From positions 232,739 through 296,738 of the forward strand of contig JAZNOW010000069.1 of the NCBI GenBank assembly GCA_045589355.1: a stretch of DNA of 64,000 nucleotides, given 5' to 3'. The notes below the pieces were generated by a model. It was not told the origin of the DNA. It saw only the letters and a list, made by a program, of their open reading frames with translations, and did no database searches. The position numbers and the translations under genes are program-made. Positions 33,692 through 42,224 of the stretch are shown here, in pieces. Numbering within the stretch: the first letter of the stretch is position 1; each line of letters starts with the position of its first letter. Source of the DNA: RUG563 sp045589355 (lineage in GTDB: Bacteria; Bacillota; Clostridia; Christensenellales; Aristaeellaceae).

Positions 33692-34789
33692 ATGAAATTA
33701 GGTGTTGTGGGGTTGCCCAACGTGGGCAAGAGCACCCTTTTTAACGCGATTACCGGTGCCGGCGCACAGGCGGCCAACTATCCTTTCTGCACCATCGAGC
33801 CCAACGCGGGCATCGTGGCCGTGCCGGACGACCGGCTTACCAAGCTGGCGGAAATGTATCACCCCAAAAAGGTGACCCCCGCCACCGTGGAATTTGTGGA
33901 TATTGCCGGCCTGGTCAAGGGCGCCAGCAAAGGCGAAGGCCTGGGCAACAAGTCCCTCTCCCACATCCGCGAATGCGAAGCCATCGTGCATGTGGTGCGC
34001 TGCTTTGAAGACGAAAACATCATCCACGTGGACGGCAGCATCGACCCTGCCCGGGATATTGAAACCATCAACCTGGAACTGATCTTTGCCGATATGGAAA
34101 CGGTGGCCCGCCGGGAAGAAAAAGCCCGGAAGCTGATCAAAACCGGCGAAAAGAAATACGGCGAAGAAGCGGACCTGGCCAAGAAAGTGCTTTCCCATCT
34201 GGAACTGGGCAAGCCTGCCCGCACCTGCCCCCTCACCGATGATGAAAAGGAAACGGTGAAGGGCTGGTTCCTGCTCACCACCAAGCCCGTCATCTACGCC
34301 GCCAACATTGCCGAAAGCGACGTGGGCGAAGGGGAAGAAGAGCTGGAAATGGTGCAGAAGGTAAAGCAGATCGCCGCCGAAGAAGCGGCGGAAGTGCTGG
34401 TCATTTCCGCCCAGATCGAAGAAGAAATTGCCCAGATGGAACCGGACGAAAAGGCCGAATTCCTGGAAGAAATGGGCATCGGCCAGAGCGGTCTGGACCG
34501 GCTGATCCGCAAATGCTACCACCTGCTGGGCCTCATTTCCTTCCTCACCGCCGGCGAGGATGGATGCCGCGCCTGGACCATCGTCAACGGCTCCAAGGCC
34601 CCCCAGGCTGCCGGGAAAATCCACACCGATTTTGAACGCGGCTTCATCCGGGCCGAAATCGTGCCTTATGCTTCCCTGATGGAAATGGGCAGCATGGCCG
34701 CCTGCCGCGAAAAGGGCCTCATCCGCTCCGAAGGCAAGGAATACGTGATGCAGGACGGCGACGTGACCCTCTTCCGTTTCAACGTGTAA
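33692..34789 (+). CDS. ychF: Redox-regulated ATPase/GTPase YchF
   Basis: A 365-residue OBG-family protein: GLPNVGKST (G1, residues 8-16), DIAGLVKGASKGEGLGNKSL (G3), then the characteristic PVIYAANIAE (G4 degenerate, explaining ATP preference in the family), a coiled-coil arm, and the C-terminal TGS domain. It is full length. YchF associates with ribosomes and takes part in stress response. RBS is GGGAAGA-like. The gene at 34821 follows 31 bases later. Confidence 0.96.
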   Translation: MKLGVVGLPNVGKSTLFNAITGAGAQAANYPFCTIEPNAGIVAVPDDRLTKLAEMYHPKKVTPATVEFVDIAGLVKGASKGEGLGNKSLSHIRECEAIVHVVRCFEDENIIHVDGSIDPARDIETINLELIFADMETVARREEKARKLIKTGEKKYGEEADLAKKVLSHLELGKPARTCPLTDDEKETVKGWFLLTTKPVIYAANIAESDVGEGEEELEMVQKVKQIAAEEAAEVLVISAQIEEEIAQMEPDEKAEFLEEMGIGQSGLDRLIRKCYHLLGLISFLTAGEDGCRAWTIVNGSKAPQAAGKIHTDFERGFIRAEIVPYASLMEMGSMAACREKGLIRSEGKEYVMQDGDVTLFRFNV

Positions 34790-34820
34790 ATAAAAGAACC
34801 ATACAGAAGGAACATGCTTT

Positions 34821-35609
34821 ATGCGTACGTTTTCTGCCATTCTTGGCATCATCATCAGCATCGTCATGTGCGCCACCGGTATCATGATGGCCCTGGTCAG
34901 CCCCCTGTCCGCCATTTTCCCCGAAGCCATCCCCGCAAACTTTGGCTCTTCTTCCGCCGCCACCACTCAGCTGCCCGAAGGCACCATGCAGGATGCGCAG
35001 GTATATTCCGTTCCTGTGCCCACCGAAACCCTGCCCCCTCTCCAGGTGGAAACCGTTTCCCTGCCCGCCGGCGGCAGCAGCCACTACATTACGGATGAAT
35101 ACCTGTTCTCCTACTCCTTCGGCGCTGATTTCTACACCGAAATCTACAAGGCTTCCTATAAAATTTTCAACCAGCTGGTCAGCATGTCTGCCTCTCTGGA
35201 CAACATCAGCGGCAACGTAAGCCTGTTGCTCAGCACCGGCCGCACCACTGTGCAGCAGCTGAACAACCTGGCCGTGGGCATTGAAGGCCTGGCCAATTAC
35301 AGCCACAGCCAGTACCAACTGGCCCAGGCTTCCGCCCAGCAGCTGAACCACCTTTCCGAAAACCTGGTCACCGTCAACAGCAACCTGGGTGTTCTCTATC
35401 AGGCAGAAACTGCGCAGCTGAACCAGCTGAACAACCTGACCGGCGGCATGAACCAGCTCACGCTGATGCTGGGCCTTGTCTTCCGGGCCATCGGCGTGCT
35501 GATTGCCGCCCTGGGCCTGATGAACTTCTGCAAATACCTGGCCATGCTGGGCCGGGAAAAGAAAGCGGAACAGGCCCCTGCTGCCAAGGAAGAAACCGCC
35601 GAAGCCTGA
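34821..35609 (+). CDS. Two-TM membrane protein with helical ectodomain
   Basis: A 262-residue protein: TM1 (FSAILGIIISIVMCATGIMM), an ectodomain containing SFGADFYTEIYKASYK and a long coiled-coil-like stretch (TTVQQLNNLAVGIEGLANYS ... AQLNQLNNLTGGMNQLT), TM2 (FRAIGVLIAALGLMNFC), and an acidic tail (EQAPAAKEETAEA). The layout and the GxDxYT segment resemble the gene at 13872. RBS AGAAGGAAC. Probably co-transcribed with ychF. Function unknown. Confidence 0.8.
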   Translation: MRTFSAILGIIISIVMCATGIMMALVSPLSAIFPEAIPANFGSSSAATTQLPEGTMQDAQVYSVPVPTETLPPLQVETVSLPAGGSSHYITDEYLFSYSFGADFYTEIYKASYKIFNQLVSMSASLDNISGNVSLLLSTGRTTVQQLNNLAVGIEGLANYSHSQYQLAQASAQQLNHLSENLVTVNSNLGVLYQAETAQLNQLNNLTGGMNQLTLMLGLVFRAIGVLIAALGLMNFCKYLAMLGREKKAEQAPAAKEETAEA

Positions 35610-35628
35610 TTACTCCATCAACTTACAC

Positions 35629-35664
35629 AAAACCGGGACGTAGTTTTACGCCCCGGTTTTTCTT
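35629..35664. terminator. Bidirectional terminator
   Basis: AAACCGGG and CCCGGTTT with T-run, between convergent genes. Confidence 0.82.
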
Positions 35665-35677
35665 TTATTCCGGCAAA

Positions 35678-36373
35678 TCAGTTGGCTGCGTTTTCCAATA
35701 CCGTCAGCCTGCAGGCCATCTCCCTGCAAAAGGCGTCCAGATTGCCCTGCTTTTCTTCCGGCAAAAGGGCCAGGAATTCCTTGCACAAATGCAGCGTGGC
35801 CCGGGCGGCGGCCTGCATATCCTCCAGCTGCATGCGCATCATATCCAGCTGCACCTTCATCCGGTCCATGGCCTGCACCTGCCGCAGATAGGTTTCCTCC
35901 TGCCCGCTCCCCCTGTGCCTCCCCTGGCTCAGCGGGCTTTCGCAGGCAATGCCTTCCCTCCCCAGCTCCTCCAGAATGTCTTCCACCAGCATCGGCCGCT
36001 TTTTCAGCACCGAACGGTACTTGTTCTGATACCGCAGCATAACCGCCTTATCCCCGCCGGACATTTCCGTCACGCAGGCCCGAACGGACTTCCCCCGGCT
36101 TTTGCCAAGCAATATTTCCTTTACCAGGGCATGCACTTCCTCCTCTGTGAAGGTGATAAAAGGGGCCGCCCGCTGCATGCCCTGCCCTTCCCGGCTGCGC
36201 AATTGCAGGTAATAAAAATTCCGTACGCTGTTTGGCTTGCGGCCCAGCTGCCGGCCCGTCTCCTCAAACACACTGCGAAGGGATGCACCGCTTTCGTCCG
36301 CTTTTTTCACCGCACCGCAAAGCAGCGCTTTTTCCGCTTCGCTCCAGCCATTTCTGGCAATATGCTCCGTCAT
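35678..36373 (-). CDS. Myb/SANT-like DNA-binding protein (RsfA-like)
   Basis: A 231-residue protein. Residues 4-60 form a Myb/SANT-like helical unit (GWSEAEKALLCGAVKKADES ... GRKPNSVRNFYYLQLR), as in RsfA, the prespore regulator of Bacillus. Residues 90-160 hold a second helical segment, and 170-225 a coiled coil. ATG 36373 is taken as start; an upstream in-frame ATG (36400) lacks an RBS. The role in sporulation is only suggested by the resemblance. Confidence 0.72.
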   Translation of the reverse strand: MTEHIARNGWSEAEKALLCGAVKKADESGASLRSVFEETGRQLGRKPNSVRNFYYLQLRSREGQGMQRAAPFITFTEEEVHALVKEILLGKSRGKSVRACVTEMSGGDKAVMLRYQNKYRSVLKKRPMLVEDILEELGREGIACESPLSQGRHRGSGQEETYLRQVQAMDRMKVQLDMMRMQLEDMQAAARATLHLCKEFLALLPEEKQGNLDAFCREMACRLTVLENAAN

Positions 36374-36565
36374 AATGTCTTTCTTTCCCTCCCTGATCAT
36401 TTTCAGGCATAGTATGAACAGCTTTCACTTTTCCTATACAAAAGGCACCCTTTCCATGGCAAGCTATGTTTACACATGTAACAAATATTACGAAAAACAA
36501 AAAAATATTTCTTTTCATGCAACAATTTCGTTTTTTCCATCGTCTATATATACGAGGTGATAAAC

Positions 36566-36883
36566 ATGAGCATTCTCTACACCCTGCATAAAAACAAAAA
36601 GGCCATGCTCCTTTCCATTGATGAAGACGAAAAGAAAGTATTTGTGAACGGCACCCCTTGTGAACTGACCCATCAGGAATACTCCCTTCTGTTGCGTCTG
36701 GCCGGCCAGCCGGACAAGCCCATCTCCCGGCAGGACCTGCTGCGGGATGCATGGGGCTACCTGTCCCCCGGCGATACCCGTACGGTGGACGTGCATGTGC
36801 AGCGGCTGCGCAAAAAACTGGGCTTTGCCTGCATTGAAACGGTATACCGCCTGGGATACCGCCTGTGTGCTCAGGCTGTATAA
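36566..36883 (+). CDS. Stand-alone winged-helix (OmpR/PhoB C-terminal) regulator
   Basis: A 105-residue protein consisting of the Trans_reg_C winged helix (LTHQEYSLLLRLAGQPDKPI, RQDLLRDAWGY, TRTVDVHVQRLRKKLGF, IETVYRLGYRL) without a receiver domain. Such orphans may be controlled by expression or partner binding. The ATG at 36566 follows GAGGTGA; GTG at 36557 is less suitable because the SD then overlaps. The upstream sequence is AT-rich, with no clear promoter. Confidence 0.88.
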   Translation: MSILYTLHKNKKAMLLSIDEDEKKVFVNGTPCELTHQEYSLLLRLAGQPDKPISRQDLLRDAWGYLSPGDTRTVDVHVQRLRKKLGFACIETVYRLGYRLCAQAV

Positions 36884-36901
36884 ACGCTCCCCTTTTCTCT
36901 T

Positions 36902-36937
36902 GCCTGTTGTTTTTTCGGAAGCAACAGGCCTTTTTTT
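36902..36937 (+). terminator. Rho-independent terminator
   Basis: GCCTGTTG and CAACAGGC pair with a T7 tract following. Confidence 0.85.
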
Positions 36938-37065
36938 CGAAAAAAAGCGGCTATTTTCCTGATTTTTATGAAAAAATAGGCCGGATGGGGTAGCGCTTTT
37001 CCTTCAATTATGCTAAAATACAATGTGGTATGCTTTACACATACTATTATGGAGGAAATAGAGCC

Positions 37066-38133
37066 ATGACCAGAATTGAGAAAGTATTGGATCAGGCGCA
37101 GATCGCAAAAAACGAAGGCGTCATCATCCATAAGCCCTCCAACATCTTCTACCTCAGCGGCTACACCGGCGAAGGCATTCTGGTGTTCGGCCACGGCTTT
37201 CAGGCCATCATCACCGACTTCCGCTACACCGAACAGGCGGAAAACCAGGCCCCCGGCTTTCAGGTGCTGATGATGGAAAGAGGCCTGTCCCACATCATGC
37301 TGGCTAAGCGCCTGTTTGACGAAAACGGCGTCACCGCCGCCCGCTTTGAAGATGACGAGGTTACCGTCCGCTCCTTCCGCTATATGGAAGAAAAGCTGGA
37401 AGGCATCACCCTCACCGCCCTGAACTTCGTGCCCGAAAAGGTGCGCTGCGTGAAGGACGAAGGGGAAATTGCCGCCATTGAAGAAGCATGCAATATCTCC
37501 TGCAAGGCTTTCGACGCCCTGCTGCCGCAGATCAAGGCCGGCATGACGGAAAAGCAGCTGCAGATCATCCTGGACAACCTGATGCTGGAAATGGGCGCCG
37601 ACAGCCTGGCCTTCGATACCATCGTGGCCAGCGGCGAAAACGGCTCCCTGCCCCATGCCATCCCCGGCGACCGGGTGGTGCAGCAAGGCGATATGATCAC
37701 CTTCGACTTCGGCGCCAAGAAAAAAGGCTACTGCGCCGATATGACCCGCACCGTGTCCGTGGGCCAGCCCAAGGAAGAAATGCGCGTCATTTACGAAACG
37801 GTGCTGAAGGCCCAGGAAGAATGCGAAAAGATGCTGCGTCCCGGCATCCCCTGCAAGGAAGTGGACCTCCACGCCCATGAAGTGATCGACGCCGCCGGTT
37901 ATCACGGCCGCTTCGGCCATGGCCTGGGCCACGGCGTGGGCATTGATATCCACGAAGAACCCCGGCTTTCCCAGGGCTGTGAAGACATTCTTGAAGAAGG
38001 CCACATCGTCACCGTGGAGCCCGGCATCTACGTGCCCGGCCTGGGCGGCGTGCGCATTGAAAACACCTGCGTCATCACCAAGGACGGCGCAAAATCCCTG
38101 GTTCATGCACAAAAGGCGCTGCTGATCCTGTGA
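37066..38133 (+). CDS. M24 family Xaa-Pro aminopeptidase
   Basis: A 355-residue pita-bread metallopeptidase. Creatinase-like N-terminal domain (residues 1-120), then metal ligands in TFDFGAKKKGYCADMTRT (two Asp), HGLGHGVGIDIHEEP (His), TVEPGIYVPGLGG and RIENT (two Glu). It removes N-terminal residues ahead of proline. The ATG at 37066 follows ATGGAGGAAAT. It is followed by efp, a pairing seen in many Firmicutes. Confidence 0.94.
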   Translation: MTRIEKVLDQAQIAKNEGVIIHKPSNIFYLSGYTGEGILVFGHGFQAIITDFRYTEQAENQAPGFQVLMMERGLSHIMLAKRLFDENGVTAARFEDDEVTVRSFRYMEEKLEGITLTALNFVPEKVRCVKDEGEIAAIEEACNISCKAFDALLPQIKAGMTEKQLQIILDNLMLEMGADSLAFDTIVASGENGSLPHAIPGDRVVQQGDMITFDFGAKKKGYCADMTRTVSVGQPKEEMRVIYETVLKAQEECEKMLRPGIPCKEVDLHAHEVIDAAGYHGRFGHGLGHGVGIDIHEEPRLSQGCEDILEEGHIVTVEPGIYVPGLGGVRIENTCVITKDGAKSLVHAQKALLIL

Positions 38134-38185
38134 TCGGCTCCCTTATGCAAATAGACAAAACAATAAAAAATTGGAGGAATTTCAC

Positions 38186-38743
38186 ATGATCACTGCTGGC
38201 GATTTCAGAAAAGGCATCACCATCGAATGGGAAGGCGGCGTTTGGAACATCGTTGACTTCCAGCACGTCAAGCCCGGCAAGGGCGCCGCTTTTGTGCGCA
38301 CCAAGATCAAGAACATCATGACCGGCGCCGTGGTGGAACGCACCTTCAACCCCACCGACAAAATGCCCCGCGCCATCATCGAAACCAAGGAAATGCAGTA
38401 CCTGTACAACGATGGCGACCTGTACTACTTCATGGATCCCGAAACCTACGAACAGATGCCCCTGGGCAAGGATGCTGTGGAAGAAGCCATCCAGTTCGTG
38501 AAGGAAAACACCAACGTCACCATCCGCTACTTTAAGGGCCAGGCCTTCTCCGTGGAAGCCCCCAACTTTGTTGAACTGGAAATCACCCACACCGAACCCG
38601 GCTTCAAGGGCGATACCGCTACCAACAACTTCAAGCCCGCCACCACCGAAACCGGCTTCGAAATTCAGGTGCCCCTGTTCATCAACATCGGCGATGTCAT
38701 CAAGATCGACACCCGCACCGGCGAATACCTGAGCCGCGCTTAA
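38186..38743 (+). CDS. efp: Elongation factor P
   Basis: A 185-residue EF-P with KOW-like domain I (FRKGITIEWEGGVWNIVDFQ), the loop KPGKGAA with Lys32 as possible modification site, and two OB domains (IATNNFKPATTETGFEIQVP-like C-terminus). It rescues ribosomes stalled on polyproline. RBS TTGGAGGAA. The peptidase upstream and CD1247-type protein downstream give the usual clostridial order. Confidence 0.97.
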   Translation: MITAGDFRKGITIEWEGGVWNIVDFQHVKPGKGAAFVRTKIKNIMTGAVVERTFNPTDKMPRAIIETKEMQYLYNDGDLYYFMDPETYEQMPLGKDAVEEAIQFVKENTNVTIRYFKGQAFSVEAPNFVELEITHTEPGFKGDTATNNFKPATTETGFEIQVPLFINIGDVIKIDTRTGEYLSRA

Positions 38744-38777
38744 TGTTCCCCCAACGGAATAAGGAGGATATTATTCC

Positions 38778-39245
38778 ATGAGCACTCTTTCTGACCGCGT
38801 GTCTTACATCAAGGGTTTGGCCGAAGGCATGAAGCTGGACACCGAAACCAACGAAGGCAAAATTATCGAAAAGATGCTGGAACTGCTCTCCGATATGGCT
38901 GCCGAAATGGACGAAATGCAAAACAGCCTGGACGAACTGGATGAATACGTGGATTCCATCGATCATGACCTGAGCGATATGGAAGACCTCATCTACGGCG
39001 AAGAAGATGAATGCGGCTGCGGCTGCCACGACTGCGAAGACGATGATGACGAATGTGAATGCGGCCATCATTGCCACTGCGGCTGTGAAGACGATGACGA
39101 CGATGACGACAGCATCGTGGAATACGTCTGCCCCCACTGCGGCGAAGAAATGACCTTCGAGGTGGATTCTTTCGACTTCGACGAAGATTATCTCTGCCCC
39201 AGCTGCCACAACCCCCTCTTCCCCGAAACGCCGGACGAAGAATAA
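38778..39245 (+). CDS. CD1247 N-terminal domain protein with zinc-ribbon tail
   Basis: A 155-residue very acidic protein: helical N-terminus (TLSDRVSYIKGLAEGMKLDT), a Cys/His/Asp-rich middle (ECGCGCHDCEDDDDECECGH), and a C-terminal zinc ribbon (YVCPHCGEEMTFEVD ... YLCPSCHNP). The family is conserved in Clostridia next to efp and has no established function; transcription or translation factors are usual for such ribbons. RBS AAGGAGGA. Directly after its stop is a decayed acetyltransferase tail. Confidence 0.85.
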   Translation: MSTLSDRVSYIKGLAEGMKLDTETNEGKIIEKMLELLSDMAAEMDEMQNSLDELDEYVDSIDHDLSDMEDLIYGEEDECGCGCHDCEDDDDECECGHHCHCGCEDDDDDDDSIVEYVCPHCGEEMTFEVDSFDFDEDYLCPSCHNPLFPETPDEE

Positions 39246-39247
39246 TT

Positions 39248-39388
39248 CTCAGCAAACCTCAGTTCGTGCTGAACGAGGGCAAAACCCCGGTGGCCGGTTG
39301 CTGGTACGGCAACAAGGAAAGCATCCCCACCATCAAAAGCAGCGGCTTCCTGCCCGAAGCCCGGCTGTTCTACGTAAAATTAATTTAA
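39248..39388 (+). pseudogene. 3' remnant of a GNAT-like acetyltransferase gene
   Basis: Beginning three bases after the CD1247-type stop is an open frame with no start: LSKPQFVLNEGKTPV, then WYGNKESIPTIKSSGFLPEA, RLFYVKLI and a stop. The N-x-x-S-I-x-x-I-K-x-x-G-F pattern matches the end of GNAT enzymes. There is no RBS or upstream part. The terminator after it is intact. This looks like the last 45 codons of a lost gene. Confidence 0.6.
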
Positions 39389-39392
39389 GAAG

Positions 39393-39422
39393 AAACCGTT
39401 GGCGAAAGCCAACGGTTTTTTC
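39393..39422. terminator. Bidirectional terminator
   Basis: AAACCGTTGGC and GCCAACGGTTT pair around GAAA, followed by T. Confidence 0.9.
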
Positions 39423-39875
39423 TTAACGAATATAATCTCCTTTACCCAGCCTTATCATTACGCCTACATGTTCATTCTCTTCAAATTGTTTTTGAGATAT
39501 ATATCCTTTTTCTAATTTCTGCTTATTTATCCAATTATACAAATCATGCACAATGTCTTCTTCTCGACGTTCTCTTAAAGCAGATCCCACGTAGTCAATA
39601 GAATCTGTTGGCTTTATATGAATCATCGCACAATTCTGTAAAACATTTAATGCAGCACATTCAGCTGTGACATCTTCATTTTTCATTAATTGGCTGATTT
39701 CCTTGGCCGAAGCATTCTTTATCATCATTCGAGCTCCATCAAAAATGCCAACTGCAGTATCCATATCCTGCGGATTTTCTTCAGCGTATTTCAGCATGTA
39801 CTTCCGCACAGATTCAATTATAGCCAAAATATCATTTTTACTGTTGCTTCCACTAAAAAAAGAAAAAAGCCCCAT
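39423..39875 (-). CDS. AT-rich orphan protein of unknown function
   Basis: A 150-residue protein (MGLFSFFSGSNSKNDILAII). It is mostly helical with no recognised motif, and ends VGVMIRLGKGDYIR. Base composition is distinctly AT-rich, with many A/T-ending codons, unlike all adjacent genes, suggesting recent acquisition. RBS AAGGAGGTAT precedes the ATG. The upstream 220 bases are also AT-rich. Confidence 0.75.
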   Translation of the reverse strand: MGLFSFFSGSNSKNDILAIIESVRKYMLKYAEENPQDMDTAVGIFDGARMMIKNASAKEISQLMKNEDVTAECAALNVLQNCAMIHIKPTDSIDYVGSALRERREEDIVHDLYNWINKQKLEKGYISQKQFEENEHVGVMIRLGKGDYIR

Positions 39876-40040
39876 AACTATACCTCCTTTTTAATGTATA
39901 ATATCATTTCAATTTCTTGATGTCAAGCAACTCTTCATACTACAAATAAATACTCTTTTCTTCTACTCTTTGCTTTCTATAGCCCATTGGCTCTTGCTAA
40001 TCAATTTCCTATCAAACATGCAAATAAACATTTTTATTGT

Positions 40041-40085
40041 TTTCCCATCGCAGATTGGGTGCAGGGTCGATGACCCTGCCGCGGA
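40041..40085 (-). repeat. Dispersed hairpin element, copy D4
   Basis: On the minus strand AGGGTCATCGACCCT is followed by GCACCCAATCTGCGATGGG, just beyond the stop of the Nudix gene at 40100. The stem keeps pairing (GGGTC/GACCC) despite change. Confidence 0.6.
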
Positions 40086-40099
40086 GCCCCCTGCTCCGT

Positions 40100-40603
40100 T
40101 CACGCTTTGATCAGGCCCATTTTCAGCAGCCAGGGGGTCAGGCGCATTTTCTGCCGGGGAATCATTTCCCCGTCGTTCACAAAACGGATGAATTCCGCTT
40201 CGTTCACCCATCTGCAGGCTATTGTTTCTCCCTCCTGGCACACCACGGCATTTTTATCACAATCCGTTATGCACAAAAAAGAATGATACACCGTATCCCG
40301 ATCAAAAAGGGGCGCGCCGATTTCCGTCACTTCACCAAAGAGTCCGGTTTCTTCCTTCGTTTCCCGGACAGCGCAGGAAAGGGCGTCCTCCCCCTTCAGG
40401 GCGGAGCCGCCGGCTGTGGCCTCCCAGCAGCCGCCGTAATTCGGCTTTTGAAAAGAGCGCTGCATCAGCAGGTAATCCCCATCCCGATGCCGCACCAGCA
40501 CATCGCTCACCAGATGATAGAGCCCTTCCGGAACAGGCTCGCCCCGCACCAGATCCACACCGGCCTTGGTGCCGTCCCGCAAATATGCATCCCAAATCTC
40601 CAT
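40100..40603 (-). CDS. Nudix hydrolase
   Basis: A 167-residue protein with the Nudix box (GSALKGEDALSCAVRETKEE then TGL) fitting Gx5Ex7REUxEExGU, preceded by VRHRDGDYLLMQRS. The layout (DGTKAGVDLVRGEPVPEGLY) resembles isopentenyl-diphosphate isomerase-type or general Nudix enzymes. ATG 40603 has GGAGG nine bases upstream; ATG 40612 would touch it. Substrate unknown. Follows the L,D-transpeptidase in one unit. Confidence 0.92.
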   Translation of the reverse strand: MEIWDAYLRDGTKAGVDLVRGEPVPEGLYHLVSDVLVRHRDGDYLLMQRSFQKPNYGGCWEATAGGSALKGEDALSCAVRETKEETGLFGEVTEIGAPLFDRDTVYHSFLCITDCDKNAVVCQEGETIACRWVNEAEFIRFVNDGEMIPRQKMRLTPWLLKMGLIKA

Positions 40604-40618
40604 CTTTTTCATCCTCCA

Positions 40619-41059
40619 TCAGGGCAATATTTCCACTTCTGTTCCGGCATCACATAATGCATACAATTTCTCGGCATCCGCATCTTCAAGGGCAATGCAC
40701 CCGGCGGTCCAGTCCCTGTCATTGCCGCCGCCATGGATGTAGATTTCGCCGCCCATGAAGCTGCCCCAGGGCGGGCGCATACCTTGCTCCTCCCTCTCCC
40801 GGATGCATTGCAGCAGATTTTCATCCGCACCCAAACGAAGGGCATCGGAAACAGAAGGGTAATTGATGCCAAGGGAAGGGCCGTACTTGCCCATTTTCTT
40901 CAGGCATACCCTGTACTGCCCCTCCGGGGTTCTGCCGTCCCCTTCCTTCTCCTTGTTGCCCACGGGAGAAAAGCCCAGCGCAACAGAGCAGGCAAACACT
41001 TGGCCTCCCTGCTCCGTTACCACCAGTTTTCTGTTTTTCTTTTCAATCACAATCTTCAT
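40619..41059 (-). CDS. L,D-transpeptidase (YkuD) catalytic domain protein
   Basis: A 146-residue protein that is little more than the YkuD domain, with His109 and Cys121 in HGGGNDRDWTAGCIALED and the TPEGQYRV stretch. It lacks a signal peptide or membrane anchor, which is odd for an enzyme acting on peptidoglycan, although short intracellular forms exist. It forms 3-3 crosslinks or anchors proteins in the family. It lies between DUF554 and Nudix genes. Confidence 0.88.
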   Translation of the reverse strand: MKIVIEKKNRKLVVTEQGGQVFACSVALGFSPVGNKEKEGDGRTPEGQYRVCLKKMGKYGPSLGINYPSVSDALRLGADENLLQCIREREEQGMRPPWGSFMGGEIYIHGGGNDRDWTAGCIALEDADAEKLYALCDAGTEVEILP

Positions 41060-41060
41060 A

Positions 41061-41741
41061 TCACATGATCATGGTCAGCAAAATGGGCAGGAAAATAGCC
41101 GGCAGCATGTCCCCTACGGGAATATGCTCTTTGCGGAACAGGTTAAAGCCAATGCCCATGATCAGCACGCCGCCCACAGCGCTCATTTCCGCAATCATCA
41201 CTTCCGTCATCAAGGGCTCCACCAGCTGGGCCAGCAGCGCAATGCCCCCCTGATAGATCAGCACCGCCACGGCGGAAAGCATCACGCCGATGCCCATGGT
41301 GCTGGCCAGGGCAATGCTCATCACCCCGTCCAGCAGGGACTTGGCAAACAAGGTATCATGGTTGCCCCGCAGGCCGGAATCAATGCTGCCCACAATGGCC
41401 ATGGCACCCACGCAATAGATAAGCGTAGCGTTCACAAAGCCCTTGGCAAAATGATCGTTGCCATCTTTGGCGGCAAATTTCTTCTGCAAAGAAAGCCCCA
41501 GTTTGTCCAGCCTTTCTTCAATTTTCAGAAGGGAGCCAATGATGCTGCCCATCACAATGGACAAAATCACCAGCAGCACATTTTCTGTGCCCAGCGCCCC
41601 CTGCATGCCGATCAGGATCACACACAGGCCCATGCCCGTGGTGACGGTATTTTTCATCTTTTCCGGAAACCCTTTGCGCAGCAGCAGCCCCAGCAAGGAG
41701 CCCACAATCACTGCCGCCACATTCACCAGCGTACCAATCAC
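41061..41741 (-). CDS. DUF554 family membrane protein
   Basis: A 226-residue protein with about seven hydrophobic segments; IGTLVNVAAVIVGSLLGLLL at the start and NATLIYCVGAMAIVGSIDSG mark the family. Function unknown; some call it a possible transporter. It starts 12 bases after the Nudix gene at 41754 and precedes the L,D-transpeptidase by one base, so the genes are an operon. Confidence 0.9.
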   Translation of the reverse strand: MIGTLVNVAAVIVGSLLGLLLRKGFPEKMKNTVTTGMGLCVILIGMQGALGTENVLLVILSIVMGSIIGSLLKIEERLDKLGLSLQKKFAAKDGNDHFAKGFVNATLIYCVGAMAIVGSIDSGLRGNHDTLFAKSLLDGVMSIALASTMGIGVMLSAVAVLIYQGGIALLAQLVEPLMTEVMIAEMSAVGGVLIMGIGFNLFRKEHIPVGDMLPAIFLPILLTMIM

Positions 41742-41753
41742 TTATTCTTCCTC

Positions 41754-42224
41754 TTATTTCTGCAATTTCAAATACTTTTCCGCCGCATCAAACAGCGGCT
41801 GCCGGCTCATGGGCGAAATTTCTTCCCCATCGGGCAGCCCATCCAGCGGGAACCATTTCAATTCCGTCACTTCTTCTGCCTGCAATTTCACCGTACCGGT
41901 AAAATCGGCGCAGACAAAATACATGCCAATGATGGACACCTGATCCCCATTGGGGTAGGTGTAATCCATATCCGGCCCGGAATAGATGCCCAGGAATTCC
42001 ATTTCCCCCGGTATCAGGCCCGTTTCTTCCTGCATTTCCCGGCGCGCCGCATCTTCCACCTTTTCGCTCAGTTCCACCGCACCGCCGTGATCCGCCCACA
42101 GGCCGTTATCCTTCCTCCGCTGCAAAAGCACCTTGCCCTCCCGGATGGGAAACACGCCGGCGCCCGGCATCAAAAGCTTCCGATGGCCCACAACTTTCCG
42201 CAAATCCATAATGTAGCCCATCAT
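41754..42224 (-). CDS. Nudix hydrolase
   Basis: A 156-residue protein with Nudix box GAVELSEKVEDAARREMQEE then TGL, in the order GAGVFPIREGKVLLQRRKDN before it. MutT-like. The ATG overlaps the TGA of the tandem-GNAT gene (ATGA). Substrate unknown. Confidence 0.92.
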   Translation of the reverse strand: MMGYIMDLRKVVGHRKLLMPGAGVFPIREGKVLLQRRKDNGLWADHGGAVELSEKVEDAARREMQEETGLIPGEMEFLGIYSGPDMDYTYPNGDQVSIIGMYFVCADFTGTVKLQAEEVTELKWFPLDGLPDGEEISPMSRQPLFDAAEKYLKLQK

